Assembly (NCBI RefSeq): GCF_014803405.1 | Contig: NZ_JACYFG010000006.1 | Span: 689,501 to 753,500, forward strand | Direction of reading: 5' to 3' | Length of the DNA stretch: 64,000 nt | Source of the DNA: Pelagicoccus enzymogenes | Lineage (GTDB): Bacteria; Verrucomicrobiota; Verrucomicrobiia; Opitutales; Opitutaceae | In this document: positions 1-8,482 of the stretch, piece by piece | Position numbering within the stretch: the stretch's first letter is position 1 | Layout of the letters: the number at the start of each line of letters is the position of its first letter | The notes under the pieces: generated by a model | The model's input: the letters and a program-made list of their open reading frames with translations, nothing else | Databases searched by the model: none | What the model was told of the DNA's origin: nothing | Made by a program: the position numbers and the translations under genes

Positions 1-220
1 CCGCCCGCGCTTGCGGGTACGCCCTCAGGAAAATGGCCGCCGCCTTTTCATTGTCCGGCTTACGAGCAAGCCGGTCCGCCGAAACGCGAGCCGCTTCCGC
101 GAAATCCCCTTGCTTGAAAGCCGACTCTCCCGTCTCGCAACCGGAAAGCAGAATGAGGCCGCACAAAATGAGAACGGCAGTGAAGAAGGGCGTCTGGGGA
201 TCAGCTTTGAGGAATTTCAT
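1..220 (-). CDS. Partial TPR-like lipoprotein (5' end only)
   Basis: This is the N-terminal part of a gene that runs off the left edge. The minus-strand reading frame is open from an ATG at 218-220 and gives 73 residues. It starts with a short basic region and a hydrophobic stretch ending in LLSGC, a lipoprotein signal peptidase II box with the Cys at about residue 28. The next residues (ESAFKQGDFAEAARVSAD, then LARKPDNEKAA) have the spacing and small-residue pattern of a tetratricopeptide repeat. An envelope-anchored TPR protein is therefore likely, but its role cannot be judged from the fragment. It is divergent from the DUF1592 gene at 419, with a shared 198-base gap. Confidence 0.6.
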   Translation of the reverse strand, partial: MKFLKADPQTPFFTAVLILCGLILLSGCETGESAFKQGDFAEAARVSADRLARKPDNEKAAAIFLRAYPQARA

Positions 221-418
221 AGGGAGCCAAAAGACAAGGAGCCTAGGCAAGGCATGAGACGCCGCAAGCCAGCAGGCTATTCATTCCCCGATCCCGTTTT
301 CCTACAATTGGAAACGATTTTCCGGCCCCTTCTGAACGGTTCACCTAATATCTGCTATGCAACTGCCTAATAACATGCAATAGTCGAAGCCCCCCCAAAA
401 ACAAGACACGCTCCCCAA
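221..418. promoter_or_regulatory. Divergent intergenic region, probable promoters
   Basis: The gap lies between a leftward lipoprotein gene and the rightward DUF1592 gene, so it should hold promoters for both. The part from about 280 to 385 is AT-richer than the coding DNA around it. No hexamer pair or operator was convincing by eye. Confidence 0.3.
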
Positions 419-3076
419 ATGCGTCTTTACTTAGCCCCCCTTTTCGCCTCGCAGGCGCTCAGCCTGTCGACATTCGCCCAATCTCAGGACGAGTCCTTCC
501 ACGGATTTGCTCAAGAATACTGCATCGACTGCCACAACCCCGAGAAGCGCAAAGGCAAGTTCGACCTGCAAACACTGCTCGAGCAAGCCCCCTCGAATCA
601 CTACGGGAAATGGGAAGAGATCCTCTGGATGCTGGAGGACCGCGACATGCCGCCCGAAGACGAGGAAGGCGAGGCCCCCTTGAAGCGCCCCAGCGAAGCG
701 GAGTACCAGCGCTTCACGTCCTTCGTAGCCCAGACCCTGGACAGTCTCCAGCCGCCGCTCCCCAGCTCCGCGGAGGATAAGGACTTTATCGCCCAGAACT
801 GCGTCAGCTGCCACAACGTCGACGACCAGGAGGCCGGCCTCGTGCTGGAAGGCCTCAGCATCGACGACCCCACCAGCGACCCGCAACTCTTCGAGCACAT
901 CGTGCGGCGCCTCGACGCCCGCCAAATGCCGCCCGCCGCCCGCAAACGACCCAGCGAGGAGAAATACCAAGAAGTCCTCAGCCATCTCGTCGGCGCCCTC
1001 GACGCCCAAGCCGCCGCCCAACCTCAGCCCGGCCGCACCGATACCTTTCGCCGCCTCAACCGCACCGAGTACCAGAATGCCATCCGCGACCTGCTCGGCG
1101 TGCAAATCGACGCCGCCGCTCTGCTGCCCAAGGACGAATCCAGCCATGGATTCGACAACATCACCGTCGGCAACCTCTCTCCCACCCTGCTCGACCGCTA
1201 CATCACCGCCGCCCAAAAAGTCACCCGCCTCGCCATCGGCACCCCCAACGACAGCGTACAGGGCGACGTCTTTCGCGTGCCCGCCGACCTCACGCAAGAG
1301 AAACGCATCGATGGCCTGCCCCTCGGCACTCGCGGCGGAGCCCTGATCCCTTACAACTTCCCCCAAGACGGCGAATACGAGATCACCGTACGCCTCACCC
1401 GAGACCGCAACGAACACGTCGAAGGGCTCAGAGGCCAACACCAAATGGACATCCTGCTCGACCGCGAGCTGCTGCAACGCTTCACCGTGCAACGCCCCGA
1501 AGACGGCCGCCGCGACCATTCCCTCGTCGACGAACACCTCAAGATCCGCGCCCGCATCGAAGCCGGCCCCCGCGATCTCGGCGTCACCTTCGTGCAAGAG
1601 TCCTACTCCTTGCTGGAGAACAAGCGCAAGCCCCACCAAGCCCACTTCAACCTCCACCGCCACCCGCGCCTCTCGCCAGCGGTGTATTCAGTTTCCATTA
1701 CAGGTCCCTACCAAGGTCAAGGCGCCGCCAACACCCCGAGCCGAAAGAAAATTTTTACCCGCACCCCCACGGGACCCCACGACGAAGAAGCTGCCGCCAA
1801 GGAAATCCTCGCCACCCTCATGAAGCGGGCCTACCGGCGTCCCATCACCAGCGAGGACCTTGAGAAGCCTCTGCGCTTCTACCACGAAGCCGCCGTCGAC
1901 GCGGGCTTCGAGGCTGGCATCGAGATGGCCCTCAACTCCATTCTCGTCAGCCCAGAATTCCTCTTCCGCATCGAACGCGATCCGCAAACATTGCCCGAAA
2001 ACGGCGCCTACCTCATCAGCGACCTCGAACTCGCCTCCCGCATTTCCTTCTTCCTCTGGAGCTCCATCCCCGACGACGAGCTGCTCGACCACGCCATCGC
2101 TGGTCGACTCCGCGAAGCGAACGTATTGGGCAATCAAGTACGCCGCATGCTCGCGGACCCGCGTTCCCAAAGCCTCGTAAACAATTTTGCCAGCCAATGG
2201 CTCTACCTGCGCAACCTGGAATCCATCACTCCCGACCTGCGCCTGTACCCAGATTTCGACGACAACCTCCGCCAGGCCTTTCGCAAGGAAACCGAACTCT
2301 TCGTGGAAAGCGTTCTCCGCGAAGACCGCCCCATCACCGACCTGCTGCAAGCCGACTACACTTTCCTAAACGAACGCCTCGCCAAGCATTATAACATTCC
2401 CCACGTCTTCGGCAGCCGCTTCCGCCGCGTCGCGCTCGATCCCGAACACCACCGCGGCGGCATCCTGCGACACGGCAGCGTGCTCACCGTAACCTCCTAC
2501 GCCACCCGCACCTCCCCCACCATTCGCGGGAATTGGGTGTTGGAAAACATCATCGGCACCCCGCCTCCCCCTCCGCCACCCGACGTGCCCGACCTCGAAG
2601 ACAACAAGGTCGACTTCAGCCTTCCCATGCGCGAACGCCTCGCCGAGCACCGGGCCAACCCCCAGTGCGCCAGCTGCCACGACATCATGGACCCCGTCGG
2701 CTTCGTGCTCGAAAACTACGACGCGGTCGGCCGCTGGAGAGACTTCGAACATGGCATCCCCATCGACGCTTCCGGCGGCTTGCCCGACGGAACAGTGGCC
2801 TCGGGCATCGCCGACCTCGAAAGCGGCCTGTTGGAGCGGCCCGACCTTTTTGCCCGCACTTTGAGCGAAAAGCTGCTAACCTTCGCCATCGGCCGCGGCG
2901 TCGAATCCTTCGACGCCCCCGCTATCCGCCAAATCGTGCGCGACGCCGCTCAAGACGACTACCAATTTTCGTCTCTCATCCTCGGCATCGTGAACAGCAC
3001 CCCCTTCCAAATGCGATCCACCGTTGGCCAATCAGGAGCGACCTTGGTCGCGAAGCCCGTAACCAAGAATCCCTAA
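419..3076 (+). CDS. DUF1592-type multihaem cytochrome (planctomycete cytochrome C family)
   Basis: An 885-residue secreted protein with a probable signal peptide at residues 1-20. Three CxxCH haem c motifs are visible: C35-C38-H39, C128-C131-H132 and C750-C753-H754. The domain order fits the family: PSCyt1-like haem segments (about 30-200), DUF1587 (FRRLNRTEY from about 210), DUF1595 (about 465), DUF1592 (about 497-640), DUF1588 (RGGILRHGSVL from about 680, with the third haem site) and DUF1585 (about 815-870). These proteins are common in Planctomycetota and Verrucomicrobiota and have no established reaction; electron transfer outside the cytoplasm is an inference. It sits 21 bases before the DUF1552 gene, its usual partner. 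The last residues after FQMR are encoded partly by a REP-like palindrome at 3034-3053, so the C-terminus is probably longer than in relatives. Confidence 0.88.
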   Translation: MRLYLAPLFASQALSLSTFAQSQDESFHGFAQEYCIDCHNPEKRKGKFDLQTLLEQAPSNHYGKWEEILWMLEDRDMPPEDEEGEAPLKRPSEAEYQRFTSFVAQTLDSLQPPLPSSAEDKDFIAQNCVSCHNVDDQEAGLVLEGLSIDDPTSDPQLFEHIVRRLDARQMPPAARKRPSEEKYQEVLSHLVGALDAQAAAQPQPGRTDTFRRLNRTEYQNAIRDLLGVQIDAAALLPKDESSHGFDNITVGNLSPTLLDRYITAAQKVTRLAIGTPNDSVQGDVFRVPADLTQEKRIDGLPLGTRGGALIPYNFPQDGEYEITVRLTRDRNEHVEGLRGQHQMDILLDRELLQRFTVQRPEDGRRDHSLVDEHLKIRARIEAGPRDLGVTFVQESYSLLENKRKPHQAHFNLHRHPRLSPAVYSVSITGPYQGQGAANTPSRKKIFTRTPTGPHDEEAAAKEILATLMKRAYRRPITSEDLEKPLRFYHEAAVDAGFEAGIEMALNSILVSPEFLFRIERDPQTLPENGAYLISDLELASRISFFLWSSIPDDELLDHAIAGRLREANVLGNQVRRMLADPRSQSLVNNFASQWLYLRNLESITPDLRLYPDFDDNLRQAFRKETELFVESVLREDRPITDLLQADYTFLNERLAKHYNIPHVFGSRFRRVALDPEHHRGGILRHGSVLTVTSYATRTSPTIRGNWVLENIIGTPPPPPPPDVPDLEDNKVDFSLPMRERLAEHRANPQCASCHDIMDPVGFVLENYDAVGRWRDFEHGIPIDASGGLPDGTVASGIADLESGLLERPDLFARTLSEKLLTFAIGRGVESFDAPAIRQIVRDAAQDDYQFSSLILGIVNSTPFQMRSTVGQSGATLVAKPVTKNP
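3034..3053. repeat. REP-like palindrome, type A, inside a gene end
   Basis: AGGAGCGACCTTGGTCGCGA contains a GCGACC/GGTCGC stem with a two-base loop. The same core recurs at 61942-61963 and 63757-63777. Here it lies in frame within the last codons of the DUF1592 gene. Confidence 0.7.
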
Positions 3077-3097
3077 ACACCGACCCCAGCACCCAAA

Positions 3098-4450
3098 ATG
3101 AAATTCATCACCAAGAAATCCATTCCGCGCAGAACCTTCCTCAAAGGCGTCGGAGCCTCCTTCGCCCTGCCCTTGCTCGACGCCATGGTCCCCGCCGCCA
3201 GCGTATTCGGCAAAACGCGTGCCATCACCCAGCCCGTCAAACGCCTCGGATACGTCTACATGCCCATGGGCTGCGACATCACCCGCTGGACCCCCGGCAA
3301 CGATAACACCCTCGACACCCTCTCCCCCATCCTCGATTCGCTCGCCAACGTGAGGGACCATGTCAGCGTCCTCACCAACATGGAGCTCAAGCCAGCCTAC
3401 CCCGGCTCCCACGCCACTTCCAACTCCGCCTTCCTCTCCGCCGCCCGGGCAAAAGTCACCGAAAGCACCGACTACTACCTCGGCACCACCGCCGACCAAG
3501 TCGCCGCCAAGCACATCGGCCAAGCCACCCAGCTCCCCTCCCTCGAGCTCGCCATGGACCTGCTGCAGACCGTCGGCCAGTGCGACAACGGCTACGCCTG
3601 CGTCTACCAAAACAACCTCTCCTGGTCCTCGCCCACTACGCCACTCCCCGCCGAAGCCCACCCACGACTCGTCTTCGAAAATCTCTTCGGCGAAGGCGGC
3701 ACTCCCGAACAACGCCGCGCCGCCCTGCAAAAGCGAGCCAGCCTGCTCGACTCTGTAGCCGACGATATCCGTCGCCTCAAACGCGACCTCGGAGCCCAAG
3801 ACCGCGACAAGGTCACCGAATACCTCGACTCTATCCGCGAAGTCGAACGCCGTATCCAGAAAGCGGAGTCGGACACCGAAGAAAACCCGCTGCCCGATCT
3901 CGACCGCCCCACCGGAGTGCCCGCACTCTACGCCGACCATGCCCGCCTCATGTTCGACCTGCAACTGCTCGCCTACCAAGGCGACATCACCCGCATCTCC
4001 ACCTTCCAGCTCGCCCGCGAAACCAGCAACCGAGCGTATCCAGAAATCGGAGTTTCCGACCCGCACCACCCCCTCTCCCACCACGGAGGCAATGCCGACA
4101 AGATCGCCCGCATGGCCAAGATCAACGCCTTCCACGTCTCCCTCTTCGCCGAATACCTCGAAAAGCTCAAAGCCACCCCCGAAGGCGACAGCAACCTGCT
4201 CGACAACTCCCTCATCCTCTACGGAAGCGGCATGGGCAACCCCAACAACCATGACCACACCAATCTCCCCACCATCGTAGCCGGCGGAGCCGCCGCAGGC
4301 ATGCAAGGCAACCGCCACATCCGCTACGACAAGCCCACCCCGCTCGCCAACCTCCACCTCACCCTGCTCGACAAAATAGGCGTCCCCATCGAGTCCTTCG
4401 GCGACTCCGACGGCATGATAAGCGAACTCTTCCAACCCATCACCCTGTAA
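3098..4450 (+). CDS. DUF1552 protein, Tat-exported
   Basis: A 450-residue protein that starts with a clear twin-arginine signal: R11-R12-T-F-L-K-G followed by a hydrophobic segment. The rest matches the DUF1552 family, for example YMPMGCDITRW near the N-terminus and LDNSLILYGSGMGNPNNHDH near residue 375. Family members are encoded next to DUF1592 cytochromes, as here, and their biochemical role is not established. Tat export suggests a protein that folds or binds a cofactor in the cytoplasm before export. The pair is probably one transcription unit with the upstream cytochrome gene and may include the ankyrin gene downstream. Confidence 0.88.
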   Translation: MKFITKKSIPRRTFLKGVGASFALPLLDAMVPAASVFGKTRAITQPVKRLGYVYMPMGCDITRWTPGNDNTLDTLSPILDSLANVRDHVSVLTNMELKPAYPGSHATSNSAFLSAARAKVTESTDYYLGTTADQVAAKHIGQATQLPSLELAMDLLQTVGQCDNGYACVYQNNLSWSSPTTPLPAEAHPRLVFENLFGEGGTPEQRRAALQKRASLLDSVADDIRRLKRDLGAQDRDKVTEYLDSIREVERRIQKAESDTEENPLPDLDRPTGVPALYADHARLMFDLQLLAYQGDITRISTFQLARETSNRAYPEIGVSDPHHPLSHHGGNADKIARMAKINAFHVSLFAEYLEKLKATPEGDSNLLDNSLILYGSGMGNPNNHDHTNLPTIVAGGAAAGMQGNRHIRYDKPTPLANLHLTLLDKIGVPIESFGDSDGMISELFQPITL

Positions 4451-4455
4451 TCCAT

Positions 4456-4514
4456 GTGGGAAGTGGCCTTGTGCCGCGATACATCAACGTGGGAAGCGGC
4501 CTTGCGCCGCGATC
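4456..4514. repeat. Tandem REP-like elements, type B (two copies)
   Basis: Two nearly identical copies of about 25 bases start 33 bases apart (4456-4480 and 4489-4512). Each has the plan GTGGGAAG(C/T)GG-CCTTG-(C/T)GCCGCGAT, a small hairpin. The layout closely resembles Pseudomonas REP sequences. Another copy lies at 35519-35541. Confidence 0.7.
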
Positions 4515-4531
4515 AACAACCCCGATCCAGC

Positions 4532-6010
4532 ATGCACTCACCTCTAAAGTCTCTAATCCTCGCCCTGCTCCTTCCCACCGCATCCCTCATCCCCCATCCT
4601 TCATCCCTCCCCGACGCCGCCGAAGCCAACGACACCGCCACCCTCACCTCGCTCCTCACTTCCGAGAGCAACCTAGACGCCTCCCAAGTCGACGGCATGA
4701 CTGCCCTCCATTGGGCCTGCTACCATGACAACACGGAAGCTGCCCTCGCCCTCCTCGAGGCAGGAGCCGACCCGTCCCCAAAAACGCGATACGGCATAAC
4801 CCCAATTTCCATCGCCTGCCAAAACGGCAACAGCCAAATTCTCAAAAAGCTCCTCGAGCTGGGAGCCGATCCCAACACCACGCTCAACGGCGGCGAAACC
4901 CTGCTCATGACCGCCGCCCGCGTCGGCAAGATCGAATCCGTCAAAGCCCTGCTCAACGCCGGCGCCACCGTCGAAACCACAGAGCGCAAGGGCCAGACCG
5001 CTCTCATGTGGGCCGCCGACGAAGGCCATGTCGCCGTCGCAAGACTGCTCATGGAAGCAGGAGCCGACATGAACCTGTCATTGCCCTCCGGATACACTCC
5101 CCTTTTCTTCGCCGTACGCCAAGGACATCGCGACATGGTTCACTTCTTCTTAGACCAAGGAGCCGACGTCAACGCAGCCATGCAAGTCGAGAACTCCCGC
5201 GGCAAGCTGGCCAAGGACCAAACCAGCCCGCTCATCCTCGCCATGGAAAACGGGCACTTCGACCTCTGCCTCGACTTGCTCGAACGCGGAGCCGATCCCA
5301 ACGACATGCGCACCGGCCTCAGTCCGCTGCACACCATGGTTCGCGTACGCAAGCCGGACCGCGGCGAAGGCGTTGACGGCGAACCCCCGCCCCTCGTTAC
5401 CGGCTCCGTCGACAGCGTCACCCTTATCCGCGCTCTCGTCGAAAAAGGGGCCGACGTAAATGCGAGACTTACCACCGGCCGCAAAGCCCACGGCGCCCGT
5501 TTCAGCATGATCGGCTGCACACCCTTCCTCCTCGCCGCAGACACCGCAGACCTCGTGTACATGAAGCTGCTCATCGAGCTCGGGGCCGACTATTCGATCC
5601 CCAACGAAGATGGGACCACCTCGCTCATGGTGGCAGCCGGCGTGGGCAGCCAAGCCCCCGAAGAAGAAGCCGGCACGCCAGAGGAATGCCTAGAAGCCGT
5701 CAAGTTCCTCGTTTCGCTCGGAGCCCCGCTCGACACCGTAGCCGCTAACGGCGACACCGCCATGCACGGCGCCGCCTACAAAAACGCCCCCCAAGTCATC
5801 GCCTACCTCAACGAACAAGGTGCCGATATCCAGATTTGGAATACAAAAAATGAAAACGGCTGGACGCCGCTCTTCATCGCCGAAGGCTACCGTCCTGGAA
5901 ACTTCAAACCTGACTTCGCAACCATCGACGCCATCAAAGCCGTCATGACCGCCCGCGGTGTAGAAATCCCCGAAGGCGGCCGCCCCATCCACGTCAACTA
6001 CGCCCCTTAA
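4532..6010 (+). CDS. Secreted ankyrin-repeat protein
   Basis: A 492-residue protein with a hydrophobic export signal (SLILALLLPTASLIP, about residues 7-21) followed by about eleven ankyrin repeats to the C-terminus. The repeats are easy to read from recurring TALHWA, TPLFFA and GADxN patterns. I chose the ATG at 4532: an in-frame ATG at 4454 would translate through the two REP-like copies and hide the signal peptide. Ankyrin arrays bind proteins, and the partner here is unknown. Its position just behind the DUF1592/DUF1552 pair suggests it belongs to the same periplasmic or outer-surface system, possibly as a scaffold; that is inference. Confidence 0.85.
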   Translation: MHSPLKSLILALLLPTASLIPHPSSLPDAAEANDTATLTSLLTSESNLDASQVDGMTALHWACYHDNTEAALALLEAGADPSPKTRYGITPISIACQNGNSQILKKLLELGADPNTTLNGGETLLMTAARVGKIESVKALLNAGATVETTERKGQTALMWAADEGHVAVARLLMEAGADMNLSLPSGYTPLFFAVRQGHRDMVHFFLDQGADVNAAMQVENSRGKLAKDQTSPLILAMENGHFDLCLDLLERGADPNDMRTGLSPLHTMVRVRKPDRGEGVDGEPPPLVTGSVDSVTLIRALVEKGADVNARLTTGRKAHGARFSMIGCTPFLLAADTADLVYMKLLIELGADYSIPNEDGTTSLMVAAGVGSQAPEEEAGTPEECLEAVKFLVSLGAPLDTVAANGDTAMHGAAYKNAPQVIAYLNEQGADIQIWNTKNENGWTPLFIAEGYRPGNFKPDFATIDAIKAVMTARGVEIPEGGRPIHVNYAP

Positions 6011-6015
6011 CTGAT

Positions 6016-6075
6016 AGGGACGAGTTCCACCTCGTCCGCATTTAGATCGTAGGGCTCGCGCCACGCCGCAACTCC
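6016..6075. repeat. REP-like element, type C
   Basis: The left half (6016-6039) is a GGGACGAG-TTCCAC-CTCGTCC hairpin. The right half contains GGGCTCGCGCCACGCCGC, also seen near 59085-59102. Related copies are at 35442, 59016, 61331 and 63793. It fills the gap between the ankyrin and hydrolase genes. Confidence 0.6.
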
Positions 6076-6086
6076 CACTCCCCATA

Positions 6087-6935
6087 ATGCCACGCCCTAT
6101 CCTCTTCCTCTCCCTTTTTCTCGCCCCAATCCTCACCGCGGAGCCCATCACACTCGAGTTCGCCCGCGTCGACAACACCCCTCTCTACCTCGACCTCCAT
6201 CTCCCCTCAACTCCCAACGCTAGCGCCCCCGCCCTTATTGTCTGGGTTCATGGCGGAGCTTGGAGAGCCGGTAGCCGAGAGAGCGTACCCATAAAGTCCC
6301 TACTCAAAAAAGGTTGGGCCATCGCCAGCATCGACTACCGTCTCTCGCCCCAAGCCAAGTTCCCCGCCCAGGTGCACGACATCAAGGCGGCCATTCGCTA
6401 CCTGCGAGCCAATCCTGAAAAGCTCCCCTACGACGCCAGCCAGATCGCCATCGCCGGCTCATCCGCCGGAGGACACCTCGCGGCCCTCGTCGGCGTAACC
6501 AACCAACACCCCGAACTCGAAGGCACCGTCGGCGAGCACCTCCAGCAGAGCTCGGACGTCCAAGCCTTCGTCAGCCTTTTCGGCGCCAGCAACCTCACCA
6601 CGATCCTCCAGCAGTCCACCCCGCATGGACTCAATGTCCGCGTGCCCGCCCTAGAGCTCTTCCTCGGATCGCAACCGGAGGACGATCCCGCCACCGCCCA
6701 GCTCGCCAGCCCCGTTTTCCACGTCGACGCCCACGACCCGCCCTGCCTGCTATTGCACGGCGACCAAGATCCGCAAATGCCCATCAACCAATCCCACGAG
6801 CTAAAGGGCAAGTACGAAGCCCTCGGCCTCGAGTGCGATTTCCAAGTCATCCACGGAGCCGCCCACGGCGGCCCCGCCTTCTACACCGAGGAACGTATCA
6901 ACCAGATCGATACATTCCTAAGAAGCCGATGGTAG
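6087..6935 (+). CDS. Secreted alpha/beta hydrolase (BD-FAE/esterase-like)
   Basis: A 282-residue serine hydrolase with a signal peptide (about 1-18, cleavage near LTAEP). The oxyanion motif H55-G-G-A-W is followed by the nucleophile elbow G124-S-S126-A-G, the acid in HGDQD (D226 or D228) and the catalytic His at H260 in GAAHGG. This arrangement is that of the BD-FAE / acetyl-esterase branch of alpha/beta hydrolases, which often deacylate plant polysaccharides or small esters. The window also carries a xylanase and a sulfatase, so a role in polysaccharide de-esterification is plausible but not shown. The REP-like element upstream separates it from the ankyrin gene. Confidence 0.85.
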   Translation: MPRPILFLSLFLAPILTAEPITLEFARVDNTPLYLDLHLPSTPNASAPALIVWVHGGAWRAGSRESVPIKSLLKKGWAIASIDYRLSPQAKFPAQVHDIKAAIRYLRANPEKLPYDASQIAIAGSSAGGHLAALVGVTNQHPELEGTVGEHLQQSSDVQAFVSLFGASNLTTILQQSTPHGLNVRVPALELFLGSQPEDDPATAQLASPVFHVDAHDPPCLLLHGDQDPQMPINQSHELKGKYEALGLECDFQVIHGAAHGGPAFYTEERINQIDTFLRSRW

Positions 6936-7023
6936 GAACTATTCAAGCTCACGACAGATAAAGTGACTCTTGAAAGCAGACCCTGGCGTTTCAAAAAAAC
7001 TGGGCAAGAGTAAGCGCTAATCC

Positions 7024-7060
7024 ACGCGAATCGCTTCCCACTTTTAGCATCGATTCGCGT
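7024..7060. promoter_or_regulatory. Inverted repeat upstream of the SLC13-like permease
   Basis: A perfect 10-base inverted repeat, ACGCGAATCG (7024-7033) and CGATTCGCGT (7051-7060), with a 17-base spacer, about 100 bases before the permease start. It could be a dimer-bound operator or a hairpin. There is no U-run after it, so it is not a clear terminator. Confidence 0.4.
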
Positions 7061-7159
7061 TCGTTCTCGGTTTCAAAACCCAAGCCTCTCGAACCAGATA
7101 TTAGTCTTGGCCTGAGGTCAATATCGCTCAAAAATGAAAGACAAAGCAGCTTTCGCCTC

Positions 7160-8434
7160 ATGCCCAACGAATGGGAAACAATCGCCATTTTCGTCCTCCT
7201 AGCCCTAATGCTAGGAAGCTTTATTTGGCGCCGCATCCCCGATGAATTCACAGCTCTCGCCGGTTTTGCCATCGTTGTCACAACCCAGATTCTACCTCTT
7301 GAAGCGTCTCTCCGAGCCATCGCGAATCCAGGAATAGCTGCCATCGCCGGCATGCTCGTCATAGGGTCATCTCTCGAAAAAGCTGGAGCAATTGCCCTCG
7401 CAAAAAAGGCCTTCGAGTGCCTGCCCCAAGCGAAACCCAGCTATAGCATTCTCGGCATGATACTCGTGATCGCCCTGGTTTCCGCTCTCCTCAACAACAC
7501 TGCGGTCGTGGTGCTGCTCGCCCCTGTCGTCATCTCCTATGGACAACACTCCAAGCTTCCCCCGGGCAAGCTGCTCATGCCGCTCTCCTTCGCCGCCATT
7601 CTCGGCGGCTCTTGTACCCTCATCGGCACCAGCACAAACCTAGTCGTCAGCGCTTATGGCGAAAGCCTTGGGCATCCGCCCTTCACTTTTTTCGAACTCT
7701 CAAAAGTGGGGCTCCCCCTCCTCGCCATCTCCAGTGTCTACCTAGCCTTCGTAGGCCAGAGGATGCTGCCCGACAACCCAACTCCACCTGGTCTCTCAAA
7801 AGTTCACCGCATCGAACACGTAAATTCCAAGCGTATCGCCATCGGATTCGCCATCCTATGCGGTATCGTTTTATTCAGCGCCTTCGAACTGCTCCCCATC
7901 GCGGTCTCCGCACCTGCAGGATCACTCTTTCTCATCGCCGCAAAATGCATATCTCCCCGCGACGCACTCTCTTCGCTGAATTGGCGGCTTCTCCTGCTAA
8001 TTGCCTCCATGCTCGGTGTCGGCGCCGCTTTCCAAAGCTCCGGAGCTTCCACCATCGCTGCGTCAAGCATCGAATACAGCCTTTCCCTGTCACCATTCCC
8101 CGAATACAATGGCTTGCTCACGATCGCCATCGTCTTCGTGGCCACGTCTCTGCTTACCGAGATCCTCACCAACAATGCAGCCGCTATCACGATGGCTGCC
8201 ATCGCCGCCAGCCTTAGCGCCCAACTCGACCTGAACCTGAAGCCCCTCCTGATAGCCATAGCCGTAGCTGCCTCCTCCAGCTACTCCACCCCGATTGGCT
8301 ACCAGACAAACACCTACGTCGCACACCTCGCTGGCTACCGTTTCACCGACTTCCTGAGAGTCGGCACCCCTATGAATGTCATAGCAACCATCGTCGCCGT
8401 ACCCATCATCGCCTACTTCTGGCCTCTGAGATAG
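7160..8434 (+). CDS. SLC13/DASS-type membrane permease without RCK domains
   Basis: A 424-residue polytopic protein with two related halves. Each half carries a substrate-site signature: [11 protein letters not shown] and [12 protein letters not shown] in the first half, [10 protein letters not shown] and [12 protein letters not shown] in the second. These are hallmarks of the SLC13/DASS and CitMHS superfamily of sodium-coupled or proton-coupled anion permeases (sulfate, dicarboxylates). Many bacterial members of about 600 residues have two TrkA-C (RCK_C) domains between the halves. Here that region (about 215-230) is only a short linker, so this is the compact form. The substrate cannot be predicted. 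Confidence 0.8.
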   Translation: MPNEWETIAIFVLLALMLGSFIWRRIPDEFTALAGFAIVVTTQILPLEASLRAIANPGIAAIAGMLVIGSSLEKAGAIALAKKAFECLPQAKPSYSILGMILVIALVSALLNNTAVVVLLAPVVISYGQHSKLPPGKLLMPLSFAAILGGSCTLIGTSTNLVVSAYGESLGHPPFTFFELSKVGLPLLAISSVYLAFVGQRMLPDNPTPPGLSKVHRIEHVNSKRIAIGFAILCGIVLFSAFELLPIAVSAPAGSLFLIAAKCISPRDALSSLNWRLLLLIASMLGVGAAFQSSGASTIAASSIEYSLSLSPFPEYNGLLTIAIVFVATSLLTEILTNNAAAITMAAIAASLSAQLDLNLKPLLIAIAVAASSSYSTPIGYQTNTYVAHLAGYRFTDFLRVGTPMNVIATIVAVPIIAYFWPLR

Positions 8435-8482
8435 ATGCGAAAAGCGAGCGATGCCTTTCGCTTATCTCAAAACTCCACCAGC

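Noticed and set aside
431-1663. Long open frame on the minus strand opposite the DUF1592 gene
   Set aside because: It is the antisense shadow of a high-GC gene: low complexity, no start signal, no recognisable domain, and the plus-strand gene has three haem motifs.
3032-4435. Long minus-strand frame opposite the DUF1552 gene
   Set aside because: Gly/Val-rich shadow translation; the plus strand has a Tat signal and a known family.
4454-4531. Upstream extension of the ankyrin gene to an ATG at 4454
   Set aside because: It would translate straight through two REP-like repeats and hide a clear signal peptide that begins at 4532.
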